From Schistosoma mansoni (taxonomy: Eukaryota > Platyhelminthes > Trematoda > Strigeidida > Schistosomatidae): DNA of 64,000 bases. This document shows, in pieces, positions 10,658-21,055 of this stretch. The notes below the pieces were generated by a model. It did not search any database, was not told the origin of the DNA, and saw only the letters and a program-made list of their open reading frames with translations. Made by a program: the position numbers and the translations under genes. The stretch covers positions 41,718,655 to 41,782,654 of the forward strand of contig NC_031502.1 of the NCBI RefSeq assembly GCF_000237925.1, written 5' to 3'. Numbering within the stretch: the first letter of the stretch is position 1; each line of letters begins with the position of its first letter.

Positions 10658-13657
10658 TTAATGCTTTGTGGGTTTTTCTCCTGTTATCAATCCAGTTGTC
10701 CAATTCACATGATTCTCAGCTAAGTATCTGGTAATCAGAAATGTACCTGATTTCAAATGATCTTTCCCTGGATTAATATGAATGTTGTCTAAATGTGTTA
10801 GTGTTCTGTTAAGTCTTTTTAAAATAATACCTAAATATACATCGTCGATTCGCATTTGTTTAGTGAATGGCATAGCAAACGATGCATCATGCACAACATC
10901 AGCTCCTAAAAAGTAACCTATTCCTAAGAAATAACGTGGATAATAGTCCCATGGATATTCATTGTAAGAGACTGCCCACCGACCACCATATCCATTTCTA
11001 GGTCTGTCAACGCTCCCAAAATATACAGATCCAGCAGCAAGTGATTTCAGTTGAGAGTAGTTAAATTTCCTTATCAAATTGATTGTGTTGTTTGGATGAA
11101 GTAGGTAGTCATCGTCAATAAACAAGAATAACGGTGACTGAGGGATACAGAAGTTTGTGGCCCAACGTAAAGACAACATCATTTTAGACGTCAAATTAAA
11201 ATATGTATCATGAAAAGCACCTATCAACATATCATTATGCATTTTACTTTCATTACTTAAAATCTTGGCTATTGACCATTTCGAAACATATTTATTTGAT
11301 AATCGCATTGAGTTTATCGTTAGGGTAGTCATAAAACCATCAAAGTGGTAAGTATTTGTTTCGTTTGGTGTTGGCAAACCAACTGTGAACACGAACTGTA
11401 CGCTGAAATTCTTCCACAAATCTTTATTCATATAGGTCATTCGGGCAAATGCTCGCTGTTCAAAACAATAAACGCATGACTTCACGATCACCACAAGATT
11501 AACATTTTTAGTCCTAGAACAAGGATTGCAAGTGCGTTTTGGTAAGCGAACAGCAATTAAGTCATCGTTATTGCATGGTATCTAAAATAAAAGATAAACA
11601 GAAAATACACGAGTTGGAAAGTTTATTTGAAGGGAATGATAAAACAATACATTTAAATGTAATAGATGATGATAAGTTCATTAGTATATCAACTTAAAAG
11701 ACATCTTGAATACATCATTAAGATACCAATGAAGATTATGATACTCAAACAAACTATCCTGACTAATATTTCTCAAAAAACCTAACAATTTAAAACTTTA
11801 AAAGGTTATATGGTAACATTTTCTTAGTTTAACTTAGCACCAAATCGAATTTAAATCATTAGAAATAGATGCTTGCACAAAACCTGTGACATAATTATCC
11901 ATTAAAATAACGTTAGTATGAAAATCATTGCTTTCTTCTACCCGATTAGTTTTCCAATATCGGATAGATATGTTTATTTAGTAAATTACTGATTAAATAA
12001 TGTCAAGTATTTTATACGCATATTCGTCAAGATTAGAACGAATAGTTTGACAAAAATTGGGCGCCGAGTGTAGAGAAGTCATTATATGTGAAAATTATAT
12101 TTGAACTAATCTCAGCAATTGAAATTTTAATAATTCCAACGTTTCGTCCAGATAACTTGTCTGGACTTCCTCAGGGTGATAATCAAAGTCATCAAAGAAA
12201 TATATAGCGTTTAACAATTAAATCTATACTGTAGTAATCCAATCATATTTGAATGTTGCATTTTTGTAAACAGGATAATATGAGTCAGTTAAATGAGAAT
12301 CAGGTGAAAAGTTCACGATGTGAAATAAAAGAAGACGGGATGAATTGTGTGTGTAAGAATGAGTTAATAGTGAATGATATTCGGTGTTGATATGTTTCTA
12401 TATGAAGTAGAAACAAAAGTTCAAATTGAAGGTTGAAAAATTGTTTCTGAATCACTGAGTTGAAAGTAAAAATGAGAATCATCAAGTACATAATTGTAAT
12501 GCTAAACATAACTCATATTGATTTCAGTCAAAATAACAATTCATGTGAAATAAACAGGTTGAATAAAGAAAGAGAAATTATTTGTTGATGAATATTTGCC
12601 AAATGATTGCTAGCTGAATACCATCCTTTCTGTTTAGGCTGTTCTTATTACCCTGAAGTAGTCCAGACAAGTTATCTGGACGAAACGTTGGAATTATTAA
12701 AATTTCAATTGCTGAGATTAGTTCAAATATAATTTTCACACATAAATGTCCAATATTATTCAGTTTAATGTATACAAATCTAATTGTGAATCAGTGTAAA
12801 TAATATAAAAATTAATATATCCATCTATTTGACCCATAAGAAAGGTCGAGTAAATTCTTATCTATCGTGTTCCTATTCTTACTTCCATTATCTGACTCTC
12901 GATTTCTAGATGTAAATACCACGTTTGATCAGCACTTACAACACGATCTCTATGAAAAAATCAAAGATTTTCCAAAAAAGAAGCAATATATATAGAGAAT
13001 AATAAATCTTGGAGTAATAACCTATCCAATTTTACATACCTCTTTCAATGAAAGACCAGATGAAATTGCTTTTAATGCTTTTGTTACATTAAAATATTTT
13101 GGATAATGTTCCGTTAAAATATATGCTATTGGTTGACCTTTTTCATTTCTTGTCAATATAGGATGACTAATATAACTTTTATTTTTCATTGAATAATCAT
13201 CATTAAAATAATAAATAATATGATTATCATAACGTATATTATAATACAATTTCATATTCAATAATCCTGTATTTTTATTATTATAAGTAGTATATTCAAT
13301 TTTATCATTTCGATGATACAATGAAATCAAATTAGTAAATAAATTTGTTATTTTATTTTGTTTTAAATAATGAAAATTATGATAATTTATAAATTTAGTT
13401 TGATATATAAAATTAATCCACGATAATTCATTCAATGTTATTTCTTCTAATTTATCATATGAACAGATTGTATCATTATTTTTTAAATTATAAAAATTTT
13501 TTAAATTATTTTTATTTAAAATATAAATAGTGGAATAAAATAAAAATAAAATTAATAAAATTGAATAAATAGTTTTCCTAATTCCAATATTTATTTTAAT
13601 TATTTTAATAAAAATTGGTTTAATGATAGGTATAACTGCTTGGTTATATAATTTCAT
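10658..13657 (-). CDS. GT31 beta-1,3-glycosyltransferase, gene A (two exons)
   Basis: Exon 1 is 13657-13040 (206 codons) and ends GAAAGAG before the donor GTATGT. Exon 2 is 11581-10658 after the acceptor TTATTTTAG. Both boundaries are phase 0, giving about 513 residues. Exon 1 encodes a basic tail, one membrane anchor at about residues 29-47 (TIYSILLILFLFYSTIYIL) and a stem ending in HYPKYFNVTKAL. Exon 2 encodes the whole GT31 domain: VIVKSCVYC near its start, AFHDTYFNLTSKMM, the metal-binding LFIDDDY (about 362-364) and RIDDVYLG near 451, which corresponds to the EDVYVG block of the family. A type II Golgi enzyme adding beta-1,3-linked Gal or GlcNAc is expected; the exact donor cannot be read from sequence. 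Exon 1 is far more AT-rich than exon 2. The sequence is closest to genes D and E. Confidence 0.85.
11582..13039 (-). other. intron 1 of gene A
   Basis: 1458 bases, GTATGT...TTTTAG on the minus strand. It contains an inverted-repeat relic at 12020-12741 described separately. I see no extra exon in it. Confidence 0.75.
12020..12741. repeat. Penelope-type terminal repeats in inverted orientation, in the intron of gene A
   Basis: About 90 bases from 12087 (TGTGAAAATTATATTTGAAC onward) recur as the reverse complement ending near 12740. Both arms hold a hammerhead-like core. The right arm reads on the plus strand as GAAGTAGTCCAGACAAG then CTGGACGAAACGTTGGAATT; the left arm reads on the minus strand as CCTGAGGAAGTCC...GGACGAAACGTTGG. 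The left flank 12020-12086 (ATTCGTCAAGATTAGAACG, GGGCGCCGAGTG) is the same sequence that borders the Penelope-like element at 33541-33605 and 36337-36440. About 470 bases of unrelated AT-rich DNA separate the arms. Confidence 0.65.
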
Positions 13658-13677
13658 TTGAATACGAATGGAAGCTA

Positions 13678-13680
<3 letters not shown>

Positions 13681-13711
<31 letters not shown>
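13681..13711. repeat. (AT)n microsatellite
   Basis: About 15 AT dinucleotides directly upstream of the start codon of gene A. Confidence 0.9.
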
Positions 13712-13713
<2 letters not shown>

Positions 13714-14251
13714 AGTGAAGTAAGTACGGTTACTAAGAGAATGTTACATTCGGTATTATTATAAGAAAACAATCAATGTCAAATTCTATGGTAAACAGTA
13801 CAGTTAATAGATATTGGTAACTATTTTTTTTGTTTTTTTTTTCAATCTTTAATTGAGAACTATTTAATGTAAATTTTAAATTCATTATTTTTTTTTGTTT
13901 TTTTTCTTGGCTTCATATTACATTATTTTTTCTATGGACTCTTAAAGGTGTACAGAAATAAAAACAAAATTCATATTTATACTTTCTAGTGATCTGTTGA
14001 TTTTTTGAATAATAAATATGGTATGTGTAATTTAGTATAAATGTTTTGACCTGGTTAATAGAATCTTGAATATGATCTATTTGTAAAATGTATTTTAATG
14101 ATAAAGCTTAAAGAATACTTTACTAGTGACCTTCAGAGGTAGTTGAAATGACCTTGATAAAATAAATTTTTAGTTGAATAGAATATGGTAAGTATCAATG
14201 GTTACTTATTTGATTACAAAAAAAAACTTAAAAGAGCTAGAATACTTGGAT
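13712..14251. other. upstream region of gene A, T-rich runs
   Basis: Long T tracts around 13827-13910 and no coding signal. It presumably holds the gene A promoter, but I see no clear core element. Confidence 0.4.
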
Positions 14252-14385
14252 GCCGGCTCAGTGGTCTATCGGTTAAGTGCTCTGGCGCGAGGCTGGTAGG
14301 TCCTGGGTTCGAATCTCGCGGGTGCGGGATCGTGGATGCACGCTGCTGAGGAGTCCCACAATGGGACGAAATGGCCATCAAGTTT
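14252..14385 (+). repeat. tRNA-derived SINE with a hammerhead-type motif
   Basis: The head has an RNA polymerase III A box (TGGTCTATCGG, 14262-14272) and B box (GGTTCGAATCT, 14306-14316) at tRNA-like spacing. It is followed by GTGGATGCACGCTG and a hammerhead-type core: CTGAGGAG, stem-loop TCCCACAATGGGA, CGAAAT, GGCCATC (14344-14379). The 3' strand of stem I is missing because the copy is truncated after GGCCATC, so this copy should not fold fully. The same core with a complete stem I is at 48646-48690. It is not a functional tRNA: no acceptor stem closes around the boxes. Confidence 0.75.
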
Positions 14386-15024
14386 TGTCATTTACTATGT
14401 TAGTTGTAATTATGTCAAAATATTTTAACTTTCAGATCAAAGAACCCTTTCTGAACTCAAACTTTTAACTAAATTGATGAATATTTCTTCATCTAGTTAG
14501 TCTTAAAAAATTTGGAAGAATTGAAAACAGCGTATTACGACCTTGATTCAGTGCGTAATTTCGAATGTTTTTGGATAGAATGTTCGTTAAAGTATAAGCT
14601 TCGAAGGATAGTGAATTATTTGAAGACTAAAACCGTGTAGAGACTATAGACCATCAATGTTGATGATCTCTGTCGAATGATGGGAGGCCTAATCGAGTTA
14701 GATGGGAATAGCGTGACGAACTAGCTAACTTTGAAGTCACACCACATGGTCAGCATCTAGCGTAGATTCCCCCTCCGACGTATTAAAGTACTATGACTAC
14801 TTTAAAAACTGTATAACACATAGGGCGTTATTATGGAAATATATTGGTAAGAATAAGTACAGAGAATGTAATGAGACCACCACAGCATGCACAAGTCCAT
14901 GGTATACGATTAACTGACCCGCGTTTGTTGTCCTTGACTTTGAAAGGGATCGGTGATCTGTTTGATATTCAGTGACCCAACTGCTGGATGATTTGGCTAG
15001 GGCTCAGTGACATTTCACTGTCCC
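14386..15024. other. intergenic stretch, nothing recognised
   Basis: Mixed composition with no long reading frame and no repeat family I can name. Confidence 0.4.
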
Positions 15025-15150
15025 TACAAGAATTATAAACAGAGATGGATGGTTGCTAGCAGTGGAATCCAGGACGCGCGTTTCGCCCTATTTGAGACTC
15101 GTCATCTGGATATATCTGCATCCCACGGTCGATGTTCATTCCGAGATAGT
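15025..15150 (-). repeat. Sm-alpha-like SINE fragment with hammerhead motif (minus strand)
   Basis: The minus strand at 15111-15066 reads TATCCAG, ATGACGAG, stem II GTCTCAAATAGGGC, GAAAC, GCGCGTC and CTGGATT. This is the schistosome hammerhead layout with stem I closed by ATCCAG/CTGGAT. Core base C3 is A here (ATGACGAG instead of CTGACGAG), which should cripple cleavage. The plus-strand sequence just before it (AATTATAAACAGAGATGG) matches the end of the head of the composite elements at 46.3 and 52.5 kb. This is therefore the head-proximal hammerhead of a truncated copy. Confidence 0.75.
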
Positions 15151-16462
15151 TTCTGTCAATGAATTTGGTTAAGACTTGTTTATAGATTTTAACGAGCGTA
15201 ATAAAAAATATTGGTGAGTTATCATAACTCTGGCTGGTTTGAAATACATCTCAACGTACAATTTCAGTTCTTAAGAAATTCGGAATAAAGACATCCCTAA
15301 AAACGTCATGTCTTAGGAGTTCGATTAAGGTATTTTTAGCAAGTTAATAAAGGCAATGAAGCGAGAGGTACTTAATAATCCTTGAAGACATTTACCCATG
15401 GTAATCTTGTACCTATCGTCTATGTTGCTGATATTCTTGTAAATGATCGAGTGGAACGAACTACTGTGAAGTTAAGGAGTTTGAAAGCTTTCATATGACT
15501 GGTCATTTCTACACACTAACGCTTACATCCACAAAACTTCAAGACATTCTTCCCTGTGACCAGCGATATGTTCTTACCAATTTGCCTGATGAAAATACTG
15601 AACTTGAAATATTACACATAACTAAGCTATCTCAGAAAGACAAAGCAGAACTATAATATCTTTTAAGTATGAATGCCAAGCTTTGACTTGATAGTTTCAA
15701 ATATATTGAGCAATTAGTAGATTTTTATTATGAGATCTTCCAGTTTTCAGTATGTGTTTGATCAGCACCATTTACAATTGTATAATCATTCTAAATTATT
15801 CATAATGAAGTACATAATCTACCGAAACATTGTGTGAGTACATCTCATCTGGATTGTTGTGGCGTTAGCTCTGTCTAATGAAAGAGTTTGAACAGTTATT
15901 CTGATTACCAAGGCATCAGTTCCCTATATGTTTCTGTATTTCCGAAGTTTCTTTTACTCCTTTACCATTCATATTACCATGTCATCTTCTATCAAACTAC
16001 ATTTTCCTATTTTTGATAAAGCTTACTATAATTTTTTACAATTCTGTCTAATCTTCAAACATCCATCTTTTCTATTCTTTATTTTACCATAAATTATCAG
16101 CTATACTCCATGAACCTCATCCATAAAGAAACAAACTAATCAACAAAACTATCATTACAATTATCTTCAATGAAATAGTAAGACCTGGTTTAAAAGTAAA
16201 AATTATTAAAGTCAAGTACATAGATTAAATAGTTTTTAATAAAATAAGTTAAGTAAGCCAATGACTTACATTATAAGTAGTTATTAAAGGTAAGCTTCAA
16301 GCAATTTACATTAGTTTTGACAATAAAAGAATCAATCAAAATATAAAAATCAGTTATCATCGAATGAATTTATGCGTAAAGAAAATGCTAAACTGTTTAT
16401 ACCTCATATTCATCACTTAAAATGAGTAGACCTTTTCTATTAAGTAAACGATCAAATGTTTA
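15151..16462. other. intergenic region between genes A and B
   Basis: No intact reading frame. A few short plus-strand stretches (about 15390-15660) read like old coding or retroelement debris (for example LVPIVYVADILVNDRV) but I cannot assign a family. Confidence 0.35.
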
Positions 16463-16468
16463 TTTATT
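16463..16468 (-). promoter_or_regulatory. AATAAA overlapping the stop codon of gene B
   Basis: The minus strand reads CCAAAATAAATAAAC, so the stop TAA lies inside an AATAAA run. It may be incidental in such AT-rich DNA. Confidence 0.3.
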
Positions 16469-17595
16469 TTGGCATACCACTGCTCCAGTTCATTATACGT
16501 TTACTGATTTTATAATGTACATTTATCCCACCTGACATAATATCCTTTTTAGTTAAAGACGGACCAATAATGTTCAAATGAACAAGTGTTATATTTAGTT
16601 TATTAAATAAGATCCCTAAATAGGCGTCATCAATGCGTATTTCTTTAACGAAAGCACTTGCAGTAGCAAGACGATGCACTAAGTTTGCACCAATAATATA
16701 AGTCAATCCATGATAGTAGGGCGGATAAGATATCCATGGAAATTCTTTTACAGTCATTGCCCAGACACTGCTTGTTTCATTAACCATTGGTCTAAAAACA
16801 GTTCGAGATGAACGGATGTAACCTCCATTCATATTTCTTAAATAGTCTTCAGTATTATTATAATAAAATGTTATTACGTTCTTTGGTACTAAATCATAGT
16901 CATCATCTATAAACAAATATAAAGGGACTTGTTTTGGACAAAATGCTGAGAGCCATCTTAAACCAAATATCATCTTCTTTGTTAAGTTGTAATATGTATC
17001 ATGAAATGATCCAATCAACAAATCATCATATAAATCAACCTCCAATGACAACTGTCTTACAAACGACCACTTGGAACTTCCATAATGTTTAGAAAATTCC
17101 CACCACTTTGTATCCAAGATATATGTATTTCCATCAAATCGGAACAAATTTGATTCGTTTTCCATGGGGATACCTAGAACAAATACAAACTGAACACTGA
17201 AATTCGGCCATAATTGCTTTTGCATAAATGTTCGTCTTGCACGGTCACGTTTTTCGAAGTTATACACTGACGATTTGATTATGACTATCAGATGTGGAAT
17301 TAACTCATTGTTGTATGATCTGCAGACAGACTCGGGAACCCGGAGCGCAAACATTTCTGGATTATTGATAGGTTTCTGAAAGATAAAACAGTTTGTTCTT
17401 TATGTGAAGAATATCAAAAAAATTAAAATAATTAACCATCCATTGTAATCGTTATCTATTCTACTTTAGATGACCTTAATGTATGTTTTCTTTTATCAGT
17501 TGTGATATTTTTTAGATGAAGAGATTTCACGGAGAGAATATTTGTCTGTAGGTAATATTCATCACAGATCGATCTAGTTTCAGTTACTAGTGAAA

Positions 17596-17658
<63 letters not shown>

Positions 17659-18190
17659 TAGACGTACCGTGGGAAAGAAACGGGATTACGTTTTGTATAT
17701 CATAGACCAGTTTTGAAAAGTTCAAATTTTGGGGAAATATAGAGTAGTCAGTTGAATTTGATCCCATATATTCTGGTTCTACACCAGTTAATAATTCCTC
17801 TTGTTTGTAGCTGTTATATACCATATCTGCAAATTTATTGTAAAGATCTTCATCCTTAGAATCTGTTGCGTTATGTGCAAGTGAAAATTGTAATGCAAGA
17901 TTGAAACTATTTAAACGTTTGTCAATTAAGTATGTAACAGAAGGTGGTGGCCAACGTTGCGAATATGAATCTGGAGAGATAATTTTTTCATTACTTATCC
18001 GATTCAAATATTTAGTACATTTAATCCATGAATGTTTAGATTTGATGCAGTTTTTAAAATATTCATTCTCATTAATTGTATATAATGAAGGATGATAAAT
18101 TAATAATTTTATGCTAAATAACCATAAGATGACAAGGTAAATTATACACCCGCTGCTAATAATAATCAATCCTCTCTGAATTTGTGACAT
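16464..18190 (-). CDS. GT31 beta-1,3-glycosyltransferase, gene B (two exons, junction uncertain)
   Basis: Exon 1 starts with ATG at 18190 and encodes a membrane anchor at about residues 8-32 (LIIISSGCIIYLVILWLF), a stem with WIKC and FPQNLNFSKL, and ends near 17668 before GTACGT. Exon 2 runs to 16464 and encodes the catalytic domain: VIIKSSVYNFEKRDRARRTF, SFHDTYYNLTKKMIFGLRW, the DxD block LFIDDDYDLVP, and RIDDAYLG. The closest relative is gene C. Unlike its neighbours, the obvious junction does not hold frame: exon 1 up to GTACGT is 523 bases (phase 1), while the strong acceptor TTTCAG at 17376 opens exon 2 in phase 0. A second AG 19 bases further in (exon start 17356) would restore frame. 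A (TA)n run directly follows the donor. Enzyme family is certain; an intact product is not. Confidence 0.7.
17600..17657. repeat. (AT)n microsatellite at the exon 1 donor of gene B
   Basis: About 29 AT dinucleotides beginning about ten bases past the proposed splice donor of gene B. Open reading through it gives an Ile-Tyr repeat that I take to be intron, not protein. Confidence 0.9.
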
Positions 18191-19029
18191 TTGAATAAAT
18201 AAAAGACTGGGTAATACACTAAGTAATTATGAGAGTTGTGGAACCCTGTTAATCAGTAATATGTATTATTGTAAATGAATAAAACAAGAACTTTCAAAAA
18301 TAAATAATCAGTATGATTATACTTCAGAATGTTGAAAATGGTCGATTTCAATTGCGTATGTTATGTTTTATAAAATGTACATTTATTCATGTATAATCTA
18401 TAAATGGCCATTGCTTTGGGTCTAGGGGATTCAGTGACTGTTTACTCTTAGTTAAGCGTACGAACAGAAGTTTATTCAAGACTTAATTTTGGGTTAGTTT
18501 GTCAAAAAATTCAAACATTTAAAGAAATAACTTCAAGTTTCCGGTCATTGGGCGTTATTTTATTGAATAGTTTTTATTGTTCACTTTCTACTGTGATCAC
18601 AAAATTCATTAGGAGCAAATAAGTAATCATAATATAGATTTAGCCCTCAGATCAACCGTTAATAAAACATAAAACGAGGATGTGGCCTTCTAATCAAATA
18701 TCATATATATCAGGTCTAACATTTTCTCTGAAGAATAAGGAATTTATCAACCCTCTCTGAAGATTCAAGTCTACTGTTTTATTGATCAGTATTTGAAGGC
18801 GAAAGCAAGACATTTATATTGTATAGGTAAGGTTTCTTAGGTAGCCCGATGAAATAAAGTAACAAGGCGATATTCCACTAATGTTATCGGTTACGGTTAT
18901 AGATTTTGTGTTAGCAAACCGAGAAGGTTACTTGAGTAGTGTATTGAAAATTCAGTTAGCGTATTCTTGAAACATGATGGCTAAAGGAAAAGAACCAAAA
19001 TTACTTAAGAGCAATTTCGATAGGTTTTA
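18191..19029. other. upstream region of gene B, nothing recognised
   Basis: AT-rich, with no reading frame over 60 codons and no repeat family recognised. Confidence 0.4.
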
Positions 19030-19660
19030 GGCTAAGTTAAAACCAGCTAGGTGATCCAACCAGAATTATATAAAAAGTTAGAAGTAACGACTTTTTAAAA
19101 TACTTCCACTGCAGGACTTTACCTAAGACTCATAAAGAATGGTTAAAAGAGTGTTACTCTATCGTTTAGTGAGTAACTGAACTCTTTAAGCCACTAAACC
19201 TATAAGTCTGTATTTACTCTTTAAGAAACTCTCCGGAAATTATTGACTACACTAATAACTGAGGATATCATCTTAGATTAATGTTATATCAAGCTTATGG
19301 TATTTATTTAGGAATGTTATACATAACGATAGAATAGACCTTATATGTGGGTACATCTCTGTCTTACCTAAAGGACCATTCTCAGATTTAGCTTAAATTC
19401 TCAATAGCATCTACTGATAGATAAACAATAGTACATTGGAGTAGCCATTAGGACCATAACTTAGTTATTGCTTCTTGGTAAGAATGCATATGCAGGAGAT
19501 AATATTAACGGTAATTTGAGTATTTGCGACGAAAGTTTGGAATCTGGTATTTTCCTTAATACATTTAATGAATCCCATCCACCAGTCCATACAATTCACC
19601 TATGAAAAAGAAATGAAACCTACGATCTTGTTTCCATTTATTCTGACAATAAGATCTCAT
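19030..19660 (+). mobile_element. very old retroelement relic, possibly Penelope-like
   Basis: Short plus-strand readings line up in the order expected of a reverse transcriptase: LPKTHKEWLKE (about 19120), GVAI (about 19440) and FNESHPP followed in another frame by FTYEKEMK (about 19565-19615). That last block resembles the HPxIxFTxExE motif after the RT palm. Every block is in a different frame with stops between. The assignment rests on these motifs only. Confidence 0.35.
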
Positions 19661-20649
19661 ATGACCTAATATGGTATTAGCGTTAGCTAGATGAATAAAA
19701 TCCAAGATTTGTATCTACAGAAGTGGTTTCGATAATTGTTTTGGTGACCATGATTATAGTTTCCATCGTATTTGCAAATTTTTTCATTCATCTTTTTCTA
19801 TTTTATTTCACATTTTTAAATGATACGTTTTCTTGTCCCATCCAATCAATAAGATCCAACCATAATACTGTGTACATAATACTGTGTATTATCTGACCCA
19901 CAAATTATTTTCTTCCTTACCCCTTGATTAGTACGTCACCTCATTTGTCGAATCAATTTATAATGTAATCTTTTCTAGCCTCCTGTAGACATATATTTTC
20001 CATATCACTATATATACGAATGTACAGCTTAAGTAAATGATTTCGTCGAAAAGAAAATTTTCTTCGCTGAATTCTCTTTTTCTTATTCAATGACATTATG
20101 TGTACAATGTATTAATCTTGTTATCATTATTACCATTATTCATTTTATCATTATCATGTCGTCACTTGCTATTCTCATTGATTACAATATTCATCTATCT
20201 ACCTAAAAAATTACATTAAAACCTTCCAATGTGAAGTTAAGTCTTTTACCGTCTGTTTCTGATATTTCTGATTTGGCCCACTATTATTTACTACAGTACT
20301 TGTGAATGTACCAGTCATCACACAATCGCAAATCACAAAATAAAAGGTTTTTTTCTTTTCTGAAATATTTATTTGATTTATTCGAAAATAACTTATGATA
20401 ATCGTACGGGTAACTGATTCATGGATAGTATATTACAATTCATAGTCAATTTACAATAATCTTTAAAGAAGATGACGAAATAAGGGTAAAATCTTTATTA
20501 TTACCATCGGAAAATGACTATAATGTACTTTTTTAAATCTCAAACAAGAAATTTTATTTTTCGCACAAGAACGACTGAAAACCATAATGAAACTGGTAAA
20601 AGTTCGAAATATCTCCAAACTTATTTTATTTATTTAATCTAAGTTTGTC
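19661..20649. other. AT-rich intergenic stretch, nothing recognised
   Basis: No coding signal or recognisable repeat on either strand. Confidence 0.4.
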
Positions 20650-21055
20650 TATTTTATCCATCTATGATTAATCCAGTTACCTAGTCAACATATTTTTCTC
20701 TTGAATATCCAGCGACTTTAATTGCTTTGTACTTTTCATTTTCTGTGTATGGATTGATAGGAAAATTGTCTAAATCAATAAGAGATTGATTGAATTGTTT
20801 CAGTATTATCTTCAAAAAAATCATCGTTGATTCGAAGTTTTTTAGTGAATGACAGAGTATCATGTACAACATATGTCCCTAAAATATAGTATACACCGTT
20901 AAAATAAGGTGAAAATGGTTTCCAGGGATACTTATCTACCCAAAGTGACCAACGATTATTAAACGTTCCTTTCGATCTTTCCATGTTTTTAAAATAAAGG
21001 GGGATCTACTGCAATCGACTTGACCTTAAATGCTTTTAGTTTTTGTACTAATTTG
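20650..21055 (-). pseudogene. GT31 glycosyltransferase pseudogene (C-terminal half of exon 2)
   Basis: Reading the minus strand from about 21050: NKLVQKLKAFKVKS matches NTIRLVRSLNASVLRS of gene D. RWSLWVDKYPWKPFSPYF and GVYYILGTYVVHD match RWAVSVNEYPWDYYPPYF and GIGYLLGSNIVSD. LRINDDFFEDN and, in another frame, FLKIILKQFNQSLIDLDNFPINP correspond to LRIDDSFLGIVLSRLNRTL onward. A stop lies just before the RWSLW block and there is a frameshift after RINDDFF. The DxD block and exon 1 were not found. It sits between genes B and C on the array's strand, so it is a dead member of the tandem array. Confidence 0.8.

Noticed and set aside
14252-14330. functional tRNA gene
   Set aside because: A and B boxes are present but the arms do not close into a tRNA; it is the head of a SINE.
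17456-17665. Ile-Tyr repeat and following residues as the C-terminal part of gene B exon 1
   Set aside because: It is the translation of an (AT)n microsatellite past a consensus donor; no other array member has such a segment.
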